Assembly (NCBI GenBank): GCA_045808425.1
Contig: JBJMFM010000352.1
Location: forward strand, 15,735-79,734
From: JAFAQB01 sp045808425
GTDB lineage: Archaea > Thermoproteota > Nitrososphaeria > Nitrososphaerales > Nitrososphaeraceae
Reading direction: 5' to 3'
Length of the DNA stretch: 64,000 bases
Shown here piece by piece: positions 43,847 through 53,355 of this stretch; the stretch's first letter is position 1, and every line of letters begins with the position of its first letter. The translations under genes and the position numbers were made by a program. A model generated the notes under the pieces. That model was given only the letters and a program-made list of their open reading frames with translations, was not told the origin of the DNA and made no database searches.

Positions 43847-45313
43847 TTGCCTTATAAAGTAATTGATGGTAAAATTGAACCATTAGTATATAGCTCGGAT
43901 GAAGTCATGCAAAAGTTAAAGAATGACCAGATTAAGTTTATTGATTTGCAATTTACAGACCTAACTGGAAGATTTCATCATACAACTATGGCGGCTAACA
44001 TGTTTCATAAGGAAGACTTTAGTATTGGTCTACCCAAATTAGACGGTTCTTCAATTCGTGGTTTCACGGAAATTCATGAATCAGATTTAATCATCAAGCC
44101 AGATCCCTCTACCTATGCTATTGTACCTTGGATCGAGAAGGACCCTACAGCGAGACTAATATGTGACGTTTTGAGCGGGGGCTTTAGAAGAGATTCATTT
44201 CCTCGAGATCCAAGAGGAATTGCTAGGAGAACATCTCAGTACGTTTATGATCAGGGCTATGACGCTTCGTATTGGGGACCAGAGGTAGAGTTTTTCGTTT
44301 TCGACAAACTAGAAGTTAATACTATGACTCCATATCATAGCCAGAGCTACAAAATAACATCTAGGGAAGCACCGTGGTCCACTGAGGGCGTTGGATATGC
44401 ATTAAGATTAAAAGAAGGATATCTTCCAAGTGCGCCTGGTGACACGCTTATGGATTATCGTAATGAGTGTGTAGATGTTCTAAGTAATAATTTTGGGATT
44501 GTTTGTGACGCTCACCACCACGAGGTCGCGACAGCCGGTCAATGTGAAATCGATATCAGATTCGATACTCTTATGAATGCAGCTGACTCCGTACAGAGTT
44601 ACAAGTACATAGTCAAGAACATAGCAAAGAAACACAACATGGTTGCTACAATGATGCCAAAGCCAATTGCACTCGATAATGGCTCCGGTATGCATGTCAA
44701 CGTAAGTCTGTGGAAAGATAACAAAAACTTGTTCTTTGATTCTAGTGACAAATATGCAGAAATGTCAGAACTTGCTCGTTATTTCGGCGGTGGAATTATA
44801 GATCATGCGTATGCTCTGGCAGCCATAGTGGCTCCCACAACGAATTCATACAGGAGGCTCGTGCCTGGATACGAAGCCCCGGTATACGTTGCATGGAGTA
44901 CAGGTAACAGGTCCGCGATAATAAGAATTCCACACCACTTTAGGGGTCAACGATTTGCAGAGATGAAAAGGATTGAGTTCAGGGCTCCTGATCCTGCATG
45001 CAACCCTTATCTTGCATTCTCTGCAATAATTGCAGCCGGATTGGACGGAGTTAAAAAGAAAACACCGATCATAGATCCAGTTGACGAAGATATTTTCAAG
45101 ATGAGTCCGGCACGAAGGAGAGAACTCGGAATCAAGCAGTTGCCTGCAAGTCTAAGGGAGGCATATGAAGAGCTAAGCAGCGACAGACTATTCTTGAAGC
45201 AAATCCTTGGAGACACGACCATCGATATGATAATCGAGTACGAGTCCAAGGAGCATAATGAGGTTGCGGTAAGACCTCATCCACATGAATTTTCTATGTA
45301 CGCTGACGTCTAG
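43847..45313 (+). CDS. glnA: Glutamine synthetase (type I)
   Basis: The 488-residue protein has the GS-I layout. It includes FIDLQFTDLTGRFHHTTM in the beta-grasp domain, YWGPEVEFFVFDKL (metal-binding Glu), HHHEVATAGQCEIDIRF, DNGSGMHVNVSLW and TGNRSAIIRIPHHFRG, then RIEFRAPDPACNPYLAF. It joins ammonia and glutamate and is the main ammonia-assimilating enzyme of these organisms. The start is TTG, preceded by a TATA-like box. No PII gene is nearby. Confidence 0.97.
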   Translation: MPYKVIDGKIEPLVYSSDEVMQKLKNDQIKFIDLQFTDLTGRFHHTTMAANMFHKEDFSIGLPKLDGSSIRGFTEIHESDLIIKPDPSTYAIVPWIEKDPTARLICDVLSGGFRRDSFPRDPRGIARRTSQYVYDQGYDASYWGPEVEFFVFDKLEVNTMTPYHSQSYKITSREAPWSTEGVGYALRLKEGYLPSAPGDTLMDYRNECVDVLSNNFGIVCDAHHHEVATAGQCEIDIRFDTLMNAADSVQSYKYIVKNIAKKHNMVATMMPKPIALDNGSGMHVNVSLWKDNKNLFFDSSDKYAEMSELARYFGGGIIDHAYALAAIVAPTTNSYRRLVPGYEAPVYVAWSTGNRSAIIRIPHHFRGQRFAEMKRIEFRAPDPACNPYLAFSAIIAAGLDGVKKKTPIIDPVDEDIFKMSPARRRELGIKQLPASLREAYEELSSDRLFLKQILGDTTIDMIIEYESKEHNEVAVRPHPHEFSMYADV

Positions 45314-45675
45314 ATGCTCAGTAGGCGTTGAGAGTACGGAGTGGCGATCCTTACCTTTAATTAAGTTAAATAGGCCTACCACTGCAAGATAAATACACAA
45401 CGGTTTTGATATTGAAAAACATTTGATGCTATGATAAATATATATATTTTTTTCACTGCTGACTCCCATATCTTTTTAGCAGTTCGAGCAATTTATTGGA
45501 TACTAAAAAGTCAATCTCAAACATCTTCGTGTTCACCTGGAAGTGAAAATTCTGAATCTATTTCAATAAAAAGAGGGGGATTTTTGTTTTCCTTGTCACA
45601 TACCTCACGACCATCTATACATTATCTCAATGTGTAAATACTTCTATCAGCTTTAAGTCGTTGCTATAGCTAGCA
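45314..45675. other. Intergenic, 362 bp, with tRNA promoter
   Basis: No protein-coding gene was recognised. A TATA-like GCTTTAAG lies at about 45649-45656, roughly 23 nt before the tRNA-Val 5' end. An open frame at 45431-45637 has no motif. Confidence 0.4.
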
Positions 45676-45750
45676 GGATGGGTAGTCTAGCCTGGTTAGG
45701 ATACCTGTTTCACACACAGGTGGTCGAGAGTTCAAATCTCTCCCCATCCA
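45676..45750 (+). tRNA. tRNA-Val (anticodon CAC)
   Basis: A 75-nt cloverleaf. The acceptor GGATGGG pairs with CCCATCC, with discriminator A at 45750. The D-arm is GTCT...; the anticodon stem CCTGT/ACAGG closes the loop TTCACAC (anticodon CAC, Val). The T-arm GAGAG/CTCTC closes TTCAAAT. No intron. The 3' CCA is not encoded. The 3' end and following DNA can also form ATCCACT/AGTGGAT (45746-45768), which may compete or assist 3'-end formation. Confidence 0.97.
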
Positions 45751-45795
45751 CTAATTAGCCAAGTGGATAATTAAAGAATACATCATATATTTATC

Positions 45796-47568
45796 TCAGC
45801 TAAGTATTAGCATTGATACAAATGTTGTAATAGTCATCAGAAGAAAAATTTTTGTAATATTCATTGATTTATCGAGAGCACAAGAATAATCATCAAATTG
45901 ATCTTTTCCCATGACCTTGATCTTCGATTTGGTTAATAATAACTCGAAATTAGATAAGTGAGCTGTTTCTATTGATTTACTTGATATTTCAAAAAATATT
46001 TCCCCGATTTTGCTGTAAGTACTGATATTCCCTAGTGAATAGTAACCTTGACGTGTTCTTTTGCCAGAAGTGAAGTGTGTGTCAGATGTACAGACTTCAA
46101 TCATTTTTATTCCTCTATTATTTAGTGTATTGATTATGTGTTCGCGCAGGCCATTTTCCATATTGTTCGAATCGGCCCAACCTAATAGATACCTCTTCTC
46201 TCCAACTTCTATGAATACTACTGCAAGTCCAGCTTGTCCAAGATCCCCCCCTGCTAAGAACTTGGGATAAATGTCATCAGAATTGGCAAAACCAATTTTA
46301 AATTGATATTGTTCTGAATGTTTGAGCTTTTCTAAACATTGCTTTGCAGCTACTACCAGATTAATACTGTCATAAGCTCCCAGAATATCTCCCATTGCAT
46401 TATGGCTGTCCACAATGAGAATATGCTTGATCCCGAGTTGTAAAGCATACTTTTGTATATCTCTGTCCACGGTATCAGGTACGTCTTCCATCCCTTTAGG
46501 CGCCATTGAGAGGATAGCTATAACGACGTTGCCAAAAGCAATTCCTACTACACTGCTTTGTCCAATTTTAACTTCGACTGGCATACTGCAAGTGCTGCCA
46601 ACTTCTAATGTTGTTTGTTTTGACAATGTCGCGATGTATTTCTCTAGCTCCTTTTTAGAAGGTATATTAAATGAATGACTAGAGACACTGTGCAAAACTA
46701 ATGCTTTTTTAGAAAACAAAATATACAGTCTATAAGGTAAATTACTTCCTCCAATTGGGCTAAATGGTCCAGGATGAACTTGAGGCAGAACAAGTGAGAC
46801 TTGTTTACAGTTTACAGCTTTGAATTTGACAACATATGTGCTAAGGAGTTCATCGTGAGCTTTTGACTCTGCAATCCTCTCCATGTTATCTGTCCGATTT
46901 TCAGTCCATGCCGCAAGAAACGCCTGTAGGAGTCTGAATGTACTTTCGACTCTAGGTTTTCCAGCCCTATCTGCCACAATGGTCCACGCTATGCCAATAG
47001 CTATAAAGGATAGACCAAATCCAAGTCCAACTGGGTAGACTACAATACTGTGAGAAAATAAGACGGAATTTTCAATAGCAAATAAAAAAATTAATGGCTG
47101 AATAATTGAAGCAGCTATAGCTCTACGAAGCGATGCCCCAAAGACCGATGTAAATATACCAATACGTAGGCCAATAGCCAATGACATACCTTCGATAACG
47201 TAGCTTAGTGAATCTCCATTTTTAGAAAGCAATATGTCAGCAGCTGTTCCAATTAAAACCGTGAAGAACCAAAGAAGATTCGAAAACGCAGAGACATGGA
47301 GAACCTTAGAAATTTTATTTAGAGGAGAGCCACTGAGGGCAAAAAAATCAAGTAAATTTGCAGCTGTCAGGGATACAATTCCCAGCAACAGCGACCGTAA
47401 GAAGTTCATCTCATGCCCATTGCCACCATAGCCCTGGTGAATAAATACAATCCCTGCTCCACATGATATGGAGATTATGTAAGAAATTTTATAAGATGAG
47501 GGATTTAATCTTGTAAATGACCAACGCCTGTGAATATTCGATACACTATCAAGCCTAGATCTAAACAT
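45796..47568 (-). CDS. DUF2070 membrane protein
   Basis: The 590-residue protein begins with about seven membrane segments (residues 30-215). A large soluble domain follows, containing VVKFKAVNCKQVSLVLPQVHPGPF, HSVSSHSFNIPSKKELEKYI, ILIVDSHNAMGDILGAYDS and CTSDTHFTSGKRTRQGYYSLG. A final hydrophobic helix (FLLMTITTFVSMLIL) closes it. This is the archaeal DUF2070 family, widespread and unassigned; the HPGPF/DSHNA/SDTH motifs suggest a metal-dependent enzyme. It lies 11 bp after secG on the same strand, so they form an operon linked to protein translocation. Confidence 0.88.
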   Translation of the reverse strand: MFRSRLDSVSNIHRRWSFTRLNPSSYKISYIISISCGAGIVFIHQGYGGNGHEMNFLRSLLLGIVSLTAANLLDFFALSGSPLNKISKVLHVSAFSNLLWFFTVLIGTAADILLSKNGDSLSYVIEGMSLAIGLRIGIFTSVFGASLRRAIAASIIQPLIFLFAIENSVLFSHSIVVYPVGLGFGLSFIAIGIAWTIVADRAGKPRVESTFRLLQAFLAAWTENRTDNMERIAESKAHDELLSTYVVKFKAVNCKQVSLVLPQVHPGPFSPIGGSNLPYRLYILFSKKALVLHSVSSHSFNIPSKKELEKYIATLSKQTTLEVGSTCSMPVEVKIGQSSVVGIAFGNVVIAILSMAPKGMEDVPDTVDRDIQKYALQLGIKHILIVDSHNAMGDILGAYDSINLVVAAKQCLEKLKHSEQYQFKIGFANSDDIYPKFLAGGDLGQAGLAVVFIEVGEKRYLLGWADSNNMENGLREHIINTLNNRGIKMIEVCTSDTHFTSGKRTRQGYYSLGNISTYSKIGEIFFEISSKSIETAHLSNFELLLTKSKIKVMGKDQFDDYSCALDKSMNITKIFLLMTITTFVSMLILS

Positions 47569-47579
47569 TTAGCAGTTAG

Positions 47580-47747
47580 TTAAACTGGAAACAGGATTCT
47601 GATCAGGATAGATATTCCGATTAAGCCTCCAGCAACGCCCAACACGATTTCAGGCTTAACTTTGACTCCTCTCGTCTCATCTTCAAAGAATCTCAATAGC
47701 CCGGCGCTCGAGGCAGGTAAAGGAGCGTTCTTTTTCTTACTGCTCAT
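47580..47747 (-). CDS. secG: Preprotein translocase Sec61-beta/SecG subunit
   Basis: This 55-residue protein has a basic Lys-rich N-terminus (MSSKKKNAPLPASSAGLLRF), the Sec61-beta signature FFEDETRGVKVKPEIVL and one transmembrane helix (GVAGGLIGISILIRILF). It is the small subunit of the SecYEG channel. ATG start at 47747. It was found by reading the frames directly because it is short. The DUF2070 gene follows 11 bp downstream. Confidence 0.93.
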   Translation of the reverse strand: MSSKKKNAPLPASSAGLLRFFEDETRGVKVKPEIVLGVAGGLIGISILIRILFPV

Positions 47748-48069
47748 TTTGCAATTAAGTATTCTGGGAGCCTTAAATATATTCTGTTCGCTACCACCCG
47801 GTTTTTTTGATCACCAGCTATTTGACTAACATCTTTGCGGATATAACGTAGGTATGAACAAATATTGTGGAGATAATGCTTGAAGTGAGCTAGATCTAGT
47901 TTTTTATTTCGGCCCGTTAGAGAATCAATATGTGAATTGCGTTAGTTTACTTAGCTAAAAAATCGATCAAATAATTAACGTTTCCTCTTAGCGTACATAA
48001 ATATCAGCAGCAGCCACAGCAGTAGGCAAGGCTTAATAATAGGATCTGAGAAGATCAGCTCACTAAAAG
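47748..48069. other. Intergenic, 322 bp
   Basis: This holds the divergent promoter region of secG (minus) and the translation initiation factor gene (plus). A TATA-like GCTTAATAATAG lies at about 48030-48041, 30 nt before the factor's start. No further gene was recognised. Confidence 0.4.
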
Positions 48070-48378
48070 ATGGCGGTTATATGCAAAAAATGTGGTCTGC
48101 CAGATGATTTGTGTGCCTGTGGAGAACTTGATAAGGAAGACGCTAGAATTGTCGTCCGTTTAGAAACTAGGAGATTTTCAAAAACTACAACAATGATTGA
48201 AGGTATCGATCCTAAACTGAGCGATATCCATCATATTGTTAAAGATCTGAAGAGCAAATTCGCCTGTGGAGGTACTGCCAAAGATGGTTTTATAATGCTA
48301 CAAGGCGATCATAAAGATGATGTCAAGGGATACTTGGTTAAGATGGGATTCAACGAATCTGCTATCGAAATTCAGTGA
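48070..48378 (+). CDS. Translation initiation factor 1 (aIF1/SUI1)
   Basis: The 102-residue protein has the SUI1 domain (ARIVVRLETRRFSKTTTMIEGI, IHHIVKDLKSKFACGGTAKDG, QGDHKDDVKGYLVKMGF) that promotes start-codon scanning and fidelity on the small subunit. An N-terminal cysteine knuckle (ICKKCGLPDDLCACGE) could bind zinc. It is the only small-subunit factor in the window. ATG start. Confidence 0.95.
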   Translation: MAVICKKCGLPDDLCACGELDKEDARIVVRLETRRFSKTTTMIEGIDPKLSDIHHIVKDLKSKFACGGTAKDGFIMLQGDHKDDVKGYLVKMGFNESAIEIQ

Positions 48379-48565
48379 CTAGTCTCGTTATACAATAATC
48401 CATCAAATCTATTGCTTGAATAATTTTATAATTTGAATATTAATTCATACCTATCGCTTATGTTCCTATCGTTTATGTTATAAATCTGCTCAAGTTCACG
48501 TCAATATATGTTCCATATTTACCTGTAAGCGAAAGCATTTAAGCCGGCCAAAAAAATGTCAGTTA

Positions 48566-49009
48566 ATGCACCAGCCTTTTAGGTCTCAGAAAAAACAGAT
48601 GACAAACACAGAAGAAACAATTAGAATGGCCTCTAACATGCAGAGAAGTATTACTTCGGGACGTTCGAGTTATGTAGAGATGCGAGCAGTAAGTAGAATT
48701 GTTGCTCATAATATGAAAGCAATGATAAATTCCATGAGATCGACTACGAACGATCATAGATCAGTGGAATTATCAGCAATTTCTTCTGCGATATCCAATG
48801 CTTACGAATTTACTCTAACACCAAATGGTATAATTAGGCATAATGACTTAGAAGAGCTTATTTCTGCTGATTTGGATATTTCTGTACTTCTCACTACAAT
48901 GAAAGACAAAATAGAGATCGACGGTCAAGCGCATATTGATGGCGAGATAAGTCTTCTAAAAGATTTGCTGAACACAAGACTAAGATTAGTAGAACGCTTC
49001 AAAGCTTGA
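48566..49009 (+). CDS. Helical hypothetical protein
   Basis: The 147-residue product is almost entirely helical, with a basic N-terminus (HQPFRSQKKQ) and a regular run of Met, Ser and Arg residues (RMASNMQRSI, VEMRAVSRIVAHNMKAMINSM), followed by an acidic C-terminal helix. A TATA-like CATTTAAG about 26 nt upstream supports the ATG at 48566; a later ATG (48599) is possible. Its end overlaps the convergent tfb gene by 11 bp. No family was recognised. Confidence 0.5.
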   Translation: MHQPFRSQKKQMTNTEETIRMASNMQRSITSGRSSYVEMRAVSRIVAHNMKAMINSMRSTTNDHRSVELSAISSAISNAYEFTLTPNGIIRHNDLEELISADLDISVLLTTMKDKIEIDGQAHIDGEISLLKDLLNTRLRLVERFKA

Positions 49010-49925
49010 GATGCAGCTTTAATCCTTTGTATCTGTTCCTAATGGTAACTTCGGTCACACCGGCTGCTTCTGCAACATCCTTCTGTGTCTTGTTCTCCCC
49101 ATTCATTACGCAAGCCACATATAACGCGGCGGCAGCCAATCCCATGGGATCCTTTCCTGCAGAAATCTTACCTTCTTCAGCCTTCTTTAATATTTCAAGT
49201 GCCTTACGTTTTGTTTTTTCTGATAGACCAGCTTTGCTTGCAATTCTTGCAACACATTTCACAGGATCTACAACGGGCATTTTAAGATCTAATTCCCTGA
49301 TGAGTAATCTATAGCATCTCGCAACATCTTTCTTCTTAATATTACTGGCATTAGCAATATCCTTAAGCGTTCTTGGTGTTTCTGTATCTCTGCATGCAGC
49401 ATAAAGTGCAGCAGCTACTAAAGCGGAAATTGATCTACCCCTGACCAACCCCTTCTCAAGGGCCTTCCTATACACATAAGCAGCTTTTTCAATTACGGCA
49501 TCTCCGACTGCGAGTTTATCCTTTAATCTATCTAACTCACTGAATGCTTGTCTAAAATTGCGATCTACTGGCTCATGAACTTGACTCCTACTATCCCATG
49601 TTCTTAGTCTTTCTATAGTACTTTTCATCGATGCGGACAATGGTTTTCCTGAAGCATCTTTGTCTACCGGTCCAATAATAGTGGCGAGACCCATGTCATG
49701 CATAGCAAGAGATGTTGGAATCCCGGCACGGCTTCTATCCTCATGTTCCTCCTTTGAGAATGCACGCCATTCAGGCCCCATCTCTTCTATTCTTTCAGTA
49801 ACGACGAATCCGCAATTGCCACAAAACATTTCACCACTTGAATTATCGGTGACCATCGGACCCTTTCCGCAGCGTGGACATCTGTTACTAAACATTGAAA
49901 TATCTTTTACCAAATTTCCCACCAC
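48999..49925 (-). CDS. Transcription initiation factor IIB (TFB)
   Basis: The 308-residue protein has an N-terminal zinc ribbon (C16, C19, C35, C38: RCPRCGKGP and FCGNCG). A linker (EWRAFSKEEHEDRSRAG) and two cyclin-like repeats follow, containing YRKALEKGLVRGRSISALVAAALYAACRDT and ILKKAEEGKISAGKDPMGLAAAALYVACVMNGENK, and it ends in the TFIIB C-terminal helix. It bridges RNA polymerase and TBP at promoters. The start is GTG at 49925, with a TATA-like box 30 nt upstream. Confidence 0.97.
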   Translation of the reverse strand: MVGNLVKDISMFSNRCPRCGKGPMVTDNSSGEMFCGNCGFVVTERIEEMGPEWRAFSKEEHEDRSRAGIPTSLAMHDMGLATIIGPVDKDASGKPLSASMKSTIERLRTWDSRSQVHEPVDRNFRQAFSELDRLKDKLAVGDAVIEKAAYVYRKALEKGLVRGRSISALVAAALYAACRDTETPRTLKDIANASNIKKKDVARCYRLLIRELDLKMPVVDPVKCVARIASKAGLSEKTKRKALEILKKAEEGKISAGKDPMGLAAAALYVACVMNGENKTQKDVAEAAGVTEVTIRNRYKGLKLHLKL

Positions 49926-49934
49926 AAAATTTTA

Positions 49935-49962
49935 GGCGATGCTCGCCATCTTATATAAATAT
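49935..49962 (-). promoter_or_regulatory. TATA box and palindrome in the tfb promoter
   Basis: On the minus strand a TATA-like TTTATATAAG lies at about 49951-49960. Between it and the tfb start is a perfect palindrome GGCGA-GCA-TCGCC (49935-49947). A palindrome in this position can serve as an operator. No factor is known. Confidence 0.45.
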
Positions 49963-50195
49963 TTTATTTTGGTATATAAACATTATGATTAATAGTATTT
50001 CTTGCTATCCCATTTTGCATAACTCGTTATATTACCTTCAATATGTTGAAAATTATAGGAAGATCCATAAATAATATCTGATTTTTTACAACGAGAAATC
50101 AAGACACTAAAATTTATTTATAAATAGTTGAAGTTTGAACTAAAGTGTTTTAATTCAAAATGTTAATTAAAGGATTAATACAAATATGAGAGCAG

Positions 50196-50513
50196 ATGCC
50201 ACCAATAGCAAGAGTTCCTCGGTGGATTGTAGAAAACGATCCGACTTGGGAGAAATCGACTGACTCTGACCCTGCCGTTCTAAGATGGAACAAAAAAGGA
50301 ACCAACGTTCAAGCTATATCCTATCCTGCTAGCATTTACTGCGATATTACAAGAGAGGTACCGGATGAGGCAGGATTGTCAGATGTATTCTCTAACCTTG
50401 TGAACTATACCGAGCCCGATGTATTGGCTGGTGGAGATATTGCCAGATACCTGTCAAGTAGATATCTGAATCCTAGGATGAATAGGCCATCTGGTCTAGA
50501 TACCAAGTTCTAA
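50196..50513 (+). CDS. Hypothetical protein
   Basis: The 105-residue product has a compact, Trp/Pro-rich N-terminus (PRVPRWIVENDPTWEK-like) and a beta-rich middle (NVQAISYPASIYCDITREVP). It ends with a helix and a basic tail (DIARYLSSRYLNPRMN). It has a single Cys and no signal. No family was recognised. ATG start. It lies between tfb and the oligopeptide-binding protein gene. Confidence 0.5.
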   Translation: MPPIARVPRWIVENDPTWEKSTDSDPAVLRWNKKGTNVQAISYPASIYCDITREVPDEAGLSDVFSNLVNYTEPDVLAGGDIARYLSSRYLNPRMNRPSGLDTKF

Positions 50514-50732
50514 TAATATTCTAAGCCATATGATTTTGGCTAATAATCAGTGGTGGGGTTTTTTGCATGACACTCTGTTGTCCCTATGCAGAAAAAAGGA
50601 ACAGCGTCCGATTATGAGAAGACCCGGCAACTTCTAGCTGTACTACACTACTTACAAATTGCAAATTCGTGTATGTTATACAATTCCCTATTGAAGTGAA
50701 TATATATATTAAAGAAATCGAGAGATTGTTAT

Positions 50733-53153
50733 GTGCGTAAAGCTGCTCTTTTGACTTTCCCACTTAGTTATATATTGTTAGCATCTATGTTTTTGAATTC
50801 AACTATAAATGCCCAACCTGAAAAGAGAGGTGCATATATTGATCAGGTAAATTTTATACGTTATCTGGATCAAAATTTAGCACTTCAAGATCTAAAATCC
50901 CACAAAATCGACACTTATTTTTTTAGTATTCCTCTTGAAGTGGTTTCAGATACTCAGAATGATCCAAATCTTAAGCTATACGAGACTGCCGGAGGTTTCA
51001 TGGATCTCTTGTTGAATCCTGCACCTGCGAGAAGTACTACAGGAGACTTGAACCCCTTCTCAATTAGACAAATCAGATTTGCCATGAATTATTTGGTAGA
51101 TAGAGATTTTGTAGTCAATGAGATTCTGAAAGGTCATGGAAGTCCACGTATAGACCCATTTGGAATATATTCTCCGGAATATCTCAATATAATTGATACA
51201 GTTCAATCATTTGGGTTTAGACATAGTCCCGAATTGGCACAACATATGATAGCAGAAGCTCTTACACATGCCGGTGCTACAAAGGATAACAGGAGCGGCA
51301 AGTGGATTTATAACGGAAGACCAATAACAGTTAAAATTTTGATTCGTGAGGATATATCTTACAGAAAGTCAGTTGGAGAAGCTATAGCATCAGCTTTGGA
51401 GAATTTAGGATTTAATGTTGTGAGAGACTATGGGGATTTAAACAAGGCAAACAGCATAATATATGGGTCAGATCCTCAAGATATTAAATGGAATGTTTAC
51501 TCTGAAGGATGGGAATCCTCTGCATTTGCGAAGTACAGTCCAGGTACTAGCGCTCAGATGTACGCTCCTTGGAGTGCACAAATGCCCGGTAACCAAAACC
51601 CGTCATTCTGGAACTACAAAAATGCAACAATAGATACCACTACACAAAGAATCTCGTTTGGAAATTTTAGTTCCCAAAATGAACGAAACAATCTGCTACG
51701 CAGCGCTGTAAGGGATGGAATTCAAGAATCTGTAAGAGTCTTCATAGCCACTATACTTGACCCATATGTAGCGTCACAGAATGTCATCGGTTTAATCAAC
51801 GACTTTGGAGCAGGAATTCCAGGACGACTATCGTTAATCAATAGCAGACTAGCAGATAATCGCTCAGCAATTAACGTTGGAATGAAAGAGATCTATGTTG
51901 GCGCATGGAATAGCATAGCAGGATTCAAGGATAGATACAGTGTAATAGAAGCTGAGAATATTGGAGATCCAGCAACTTTCGTTAATCCATATACCGGAGA
52001 AGTAACACCTATCCGTACACCGTGGATATCTATCGAAACGAATGGACCACACGGAAACATTCCAGTTTCAAGTAACGCCATTATTTGGAATCCTATCAAA
52101 CAACATTGGGATGAGGCTGTTAACAATAATAATATGTCTACAGCGACGAGTAAAGTCACGTACGACCTGAAATATAGCAAATGGCATAATGGAATAATGA
52201 TGGATAAAAGCGATCTACTCTATGCATACTACTTTGGGCATGAATGGGGAACAAACACTGGAACTAATGATAAAACAGTAGACTCTGAATACACAAGTCA
52301 AGCCGCTCAGGCTATCAAATATGATAGAGGTATTAGATTCATCACTAATGACAAGGTAGAATCACATATTGATTTTTGGCACTTTGATAATAAAGAAATT
52401 GGAGGAGCTGCGGCGGTGTGGGCAGGAGAACCCTGGGAAATAACTGCGGCATCAGAACGCCTAGTCATCGGAGGCAAATTTGCGTTTTCAAAGACAGATT
52501 CGACTTCAAAGAGTGTAGACTGGCTTTCGCTTGTGATCCCTTCTCATGCAAATGCTCTAAAAGAGGAACTGCAGAAAATGAAATCTGAAAATTATATTCC
52601 AAATGCATTAAGAGGTATTGTGAGCATAGAAGAAGCAAAGAAAAGATATGATGCAAGTATTAACTGGATAACACATCGCAACAATGCTATAATCGGAAAT
52701 GGACCATTTTATCTTGATAGTTACAATCCTTCTGGAGGAGTTATAACACTTAAAGCATTCCGCGATCAATCATATCCATTCTATTTAGGATATTGGGGAA
52801 AATACGAGCATCCAAAATTGGCCTCAATTGAAAATATTAAGGACATACCGAGGTTCATCAGAATAGGTCAAGCATTTAACTTACCACTGCAGGTCAATGT
52901 AGGTGGAATACCCAGTAATAATGCTACAGTAAATTATTATTTCTCTGATAGTAATGGAAATGTTATCATAAGTGGAGTGGCAAAACAAACAAGCGGAACG
53001 GTCGGTAGGTTTGCAATTGACCTGAACGGTGACGATACACGAAAATTATCTGTTGGTCCAAGCACCCTAAAGATGTTTGCTGCCAGTCTTGACGCCTATA
53101 AACCAGATATAATTACAAAAACAATAGTAGCCATTAAAGCGAGACCACGATAG
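50733..53153 (+). CDS. Extracellular solute-binding protein family 5 (oligopeptide type)
   Basis: The 806-residue protein has a signal peptide (LLTFPLSYILLASMFLNSTINA). The SBP family 5 fold follows: NPFSIRQIRFAMNYLVDRDFVVNEIL, VKILIREDISYRKSVGEAIASALENLGFNV, NVYSEGWESSAFAKY and the second lobe DLKYSKWHNGIMMDKSDLLYAYYF. It ends with a beta-sandwich-like part. It would bind a peptide or similar ligand outside the cell. No dppB/C-type permease or ATPase genes follow; the next gene is a Tes-like enzyme on the other strand. The start is GTG. Confidence 0.85.
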   Translation: MRKAALLTFPLSYILLASMFLNSTINAQPEKRGAYIDQVNFIRYLDQNLALQDLKSHKIDTYFFSIPLEVVSDTQNDPNLKLYETAGGFMDLLLNPAPARSTTGDLNPFSIRQIRFAMNYLVDRDFVVNEILKGHGSPRIDPFGIYSPEYLNIIDTVQSFGFRHSPELAQHMIAEALTHAGATKDNRSGKWIYNGRPITVKILIREDISYRKSVGEAIASALENLGFNVVRDYGDLNKANSIIYGSDPQDIKWNVYSEGWESSAFAKYSPGTSAQMYAPWSAQMPGNQNPSFWNYKNATIDTTTQRISFGNFSSQNERNNLLRSAVRDGIQESVRVFIATILDPYVASQNVIGLINDFGAGIPGRLSLINSRLADNRSAINVGMKEIYVGAWNSIAGFKDRYSVIEAENIGDPATFVNPYTGEVTPIRTPWISIETNGPHGNIPVSSNAIIWNPIKQHWDEAVNNNNMSTATSKVTYDLKYSKWHNGIMMDKSDLLYAYYFGHEWGTNTGTNDKTVDSEYTSQAAQAIKYDRGIRFITNDKVESHIDFWHFDNKEIGGAAAVWAGEPWEITAASERLVIGGKFAFSKTDSTSKSVDWLSLVIPSHANALKEELQKMKSENYIPNALRGIVSIEEAKKRYDASINWITHRNNAIIGNGPFYLDSYNPSGGVITLKAFRDQSYPFYLGYWGKYEHPKLASIENIKDIPRFIRIGQAFNLPLQVNVGGIPSNNATVNYYFSDSNGNVIISGVAKQTSGTVGRFAIDLNGDDTRKLSVGPSTLKMFAASLDAYKPDIITKTIVAIKARPR

Positions 53154-53355
53154 CAGTTTTCACTCATTTGTAACTAGTTCGTAAGATATGGTCCCAAACT
53201 GTGTTAATGTAGGATTAAAGTACACGTGTTTTGTCACTAAGTTAATTGGGAATCCGATTAGTAAATATCGTAAGATATGTTCTAGCCTTTTATATTAATC
53301 GGTCTCTGGACTTCTGGATGCAAAAGCAAATAGGAGAAGAGAAAGAGCAAATGAT

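Noticed and set aside
45431..45637. Small open frame between glnA and tRNA-Val
   Set aside because: Low-complexity with no motif; the tRNA promoter lies right behind it.
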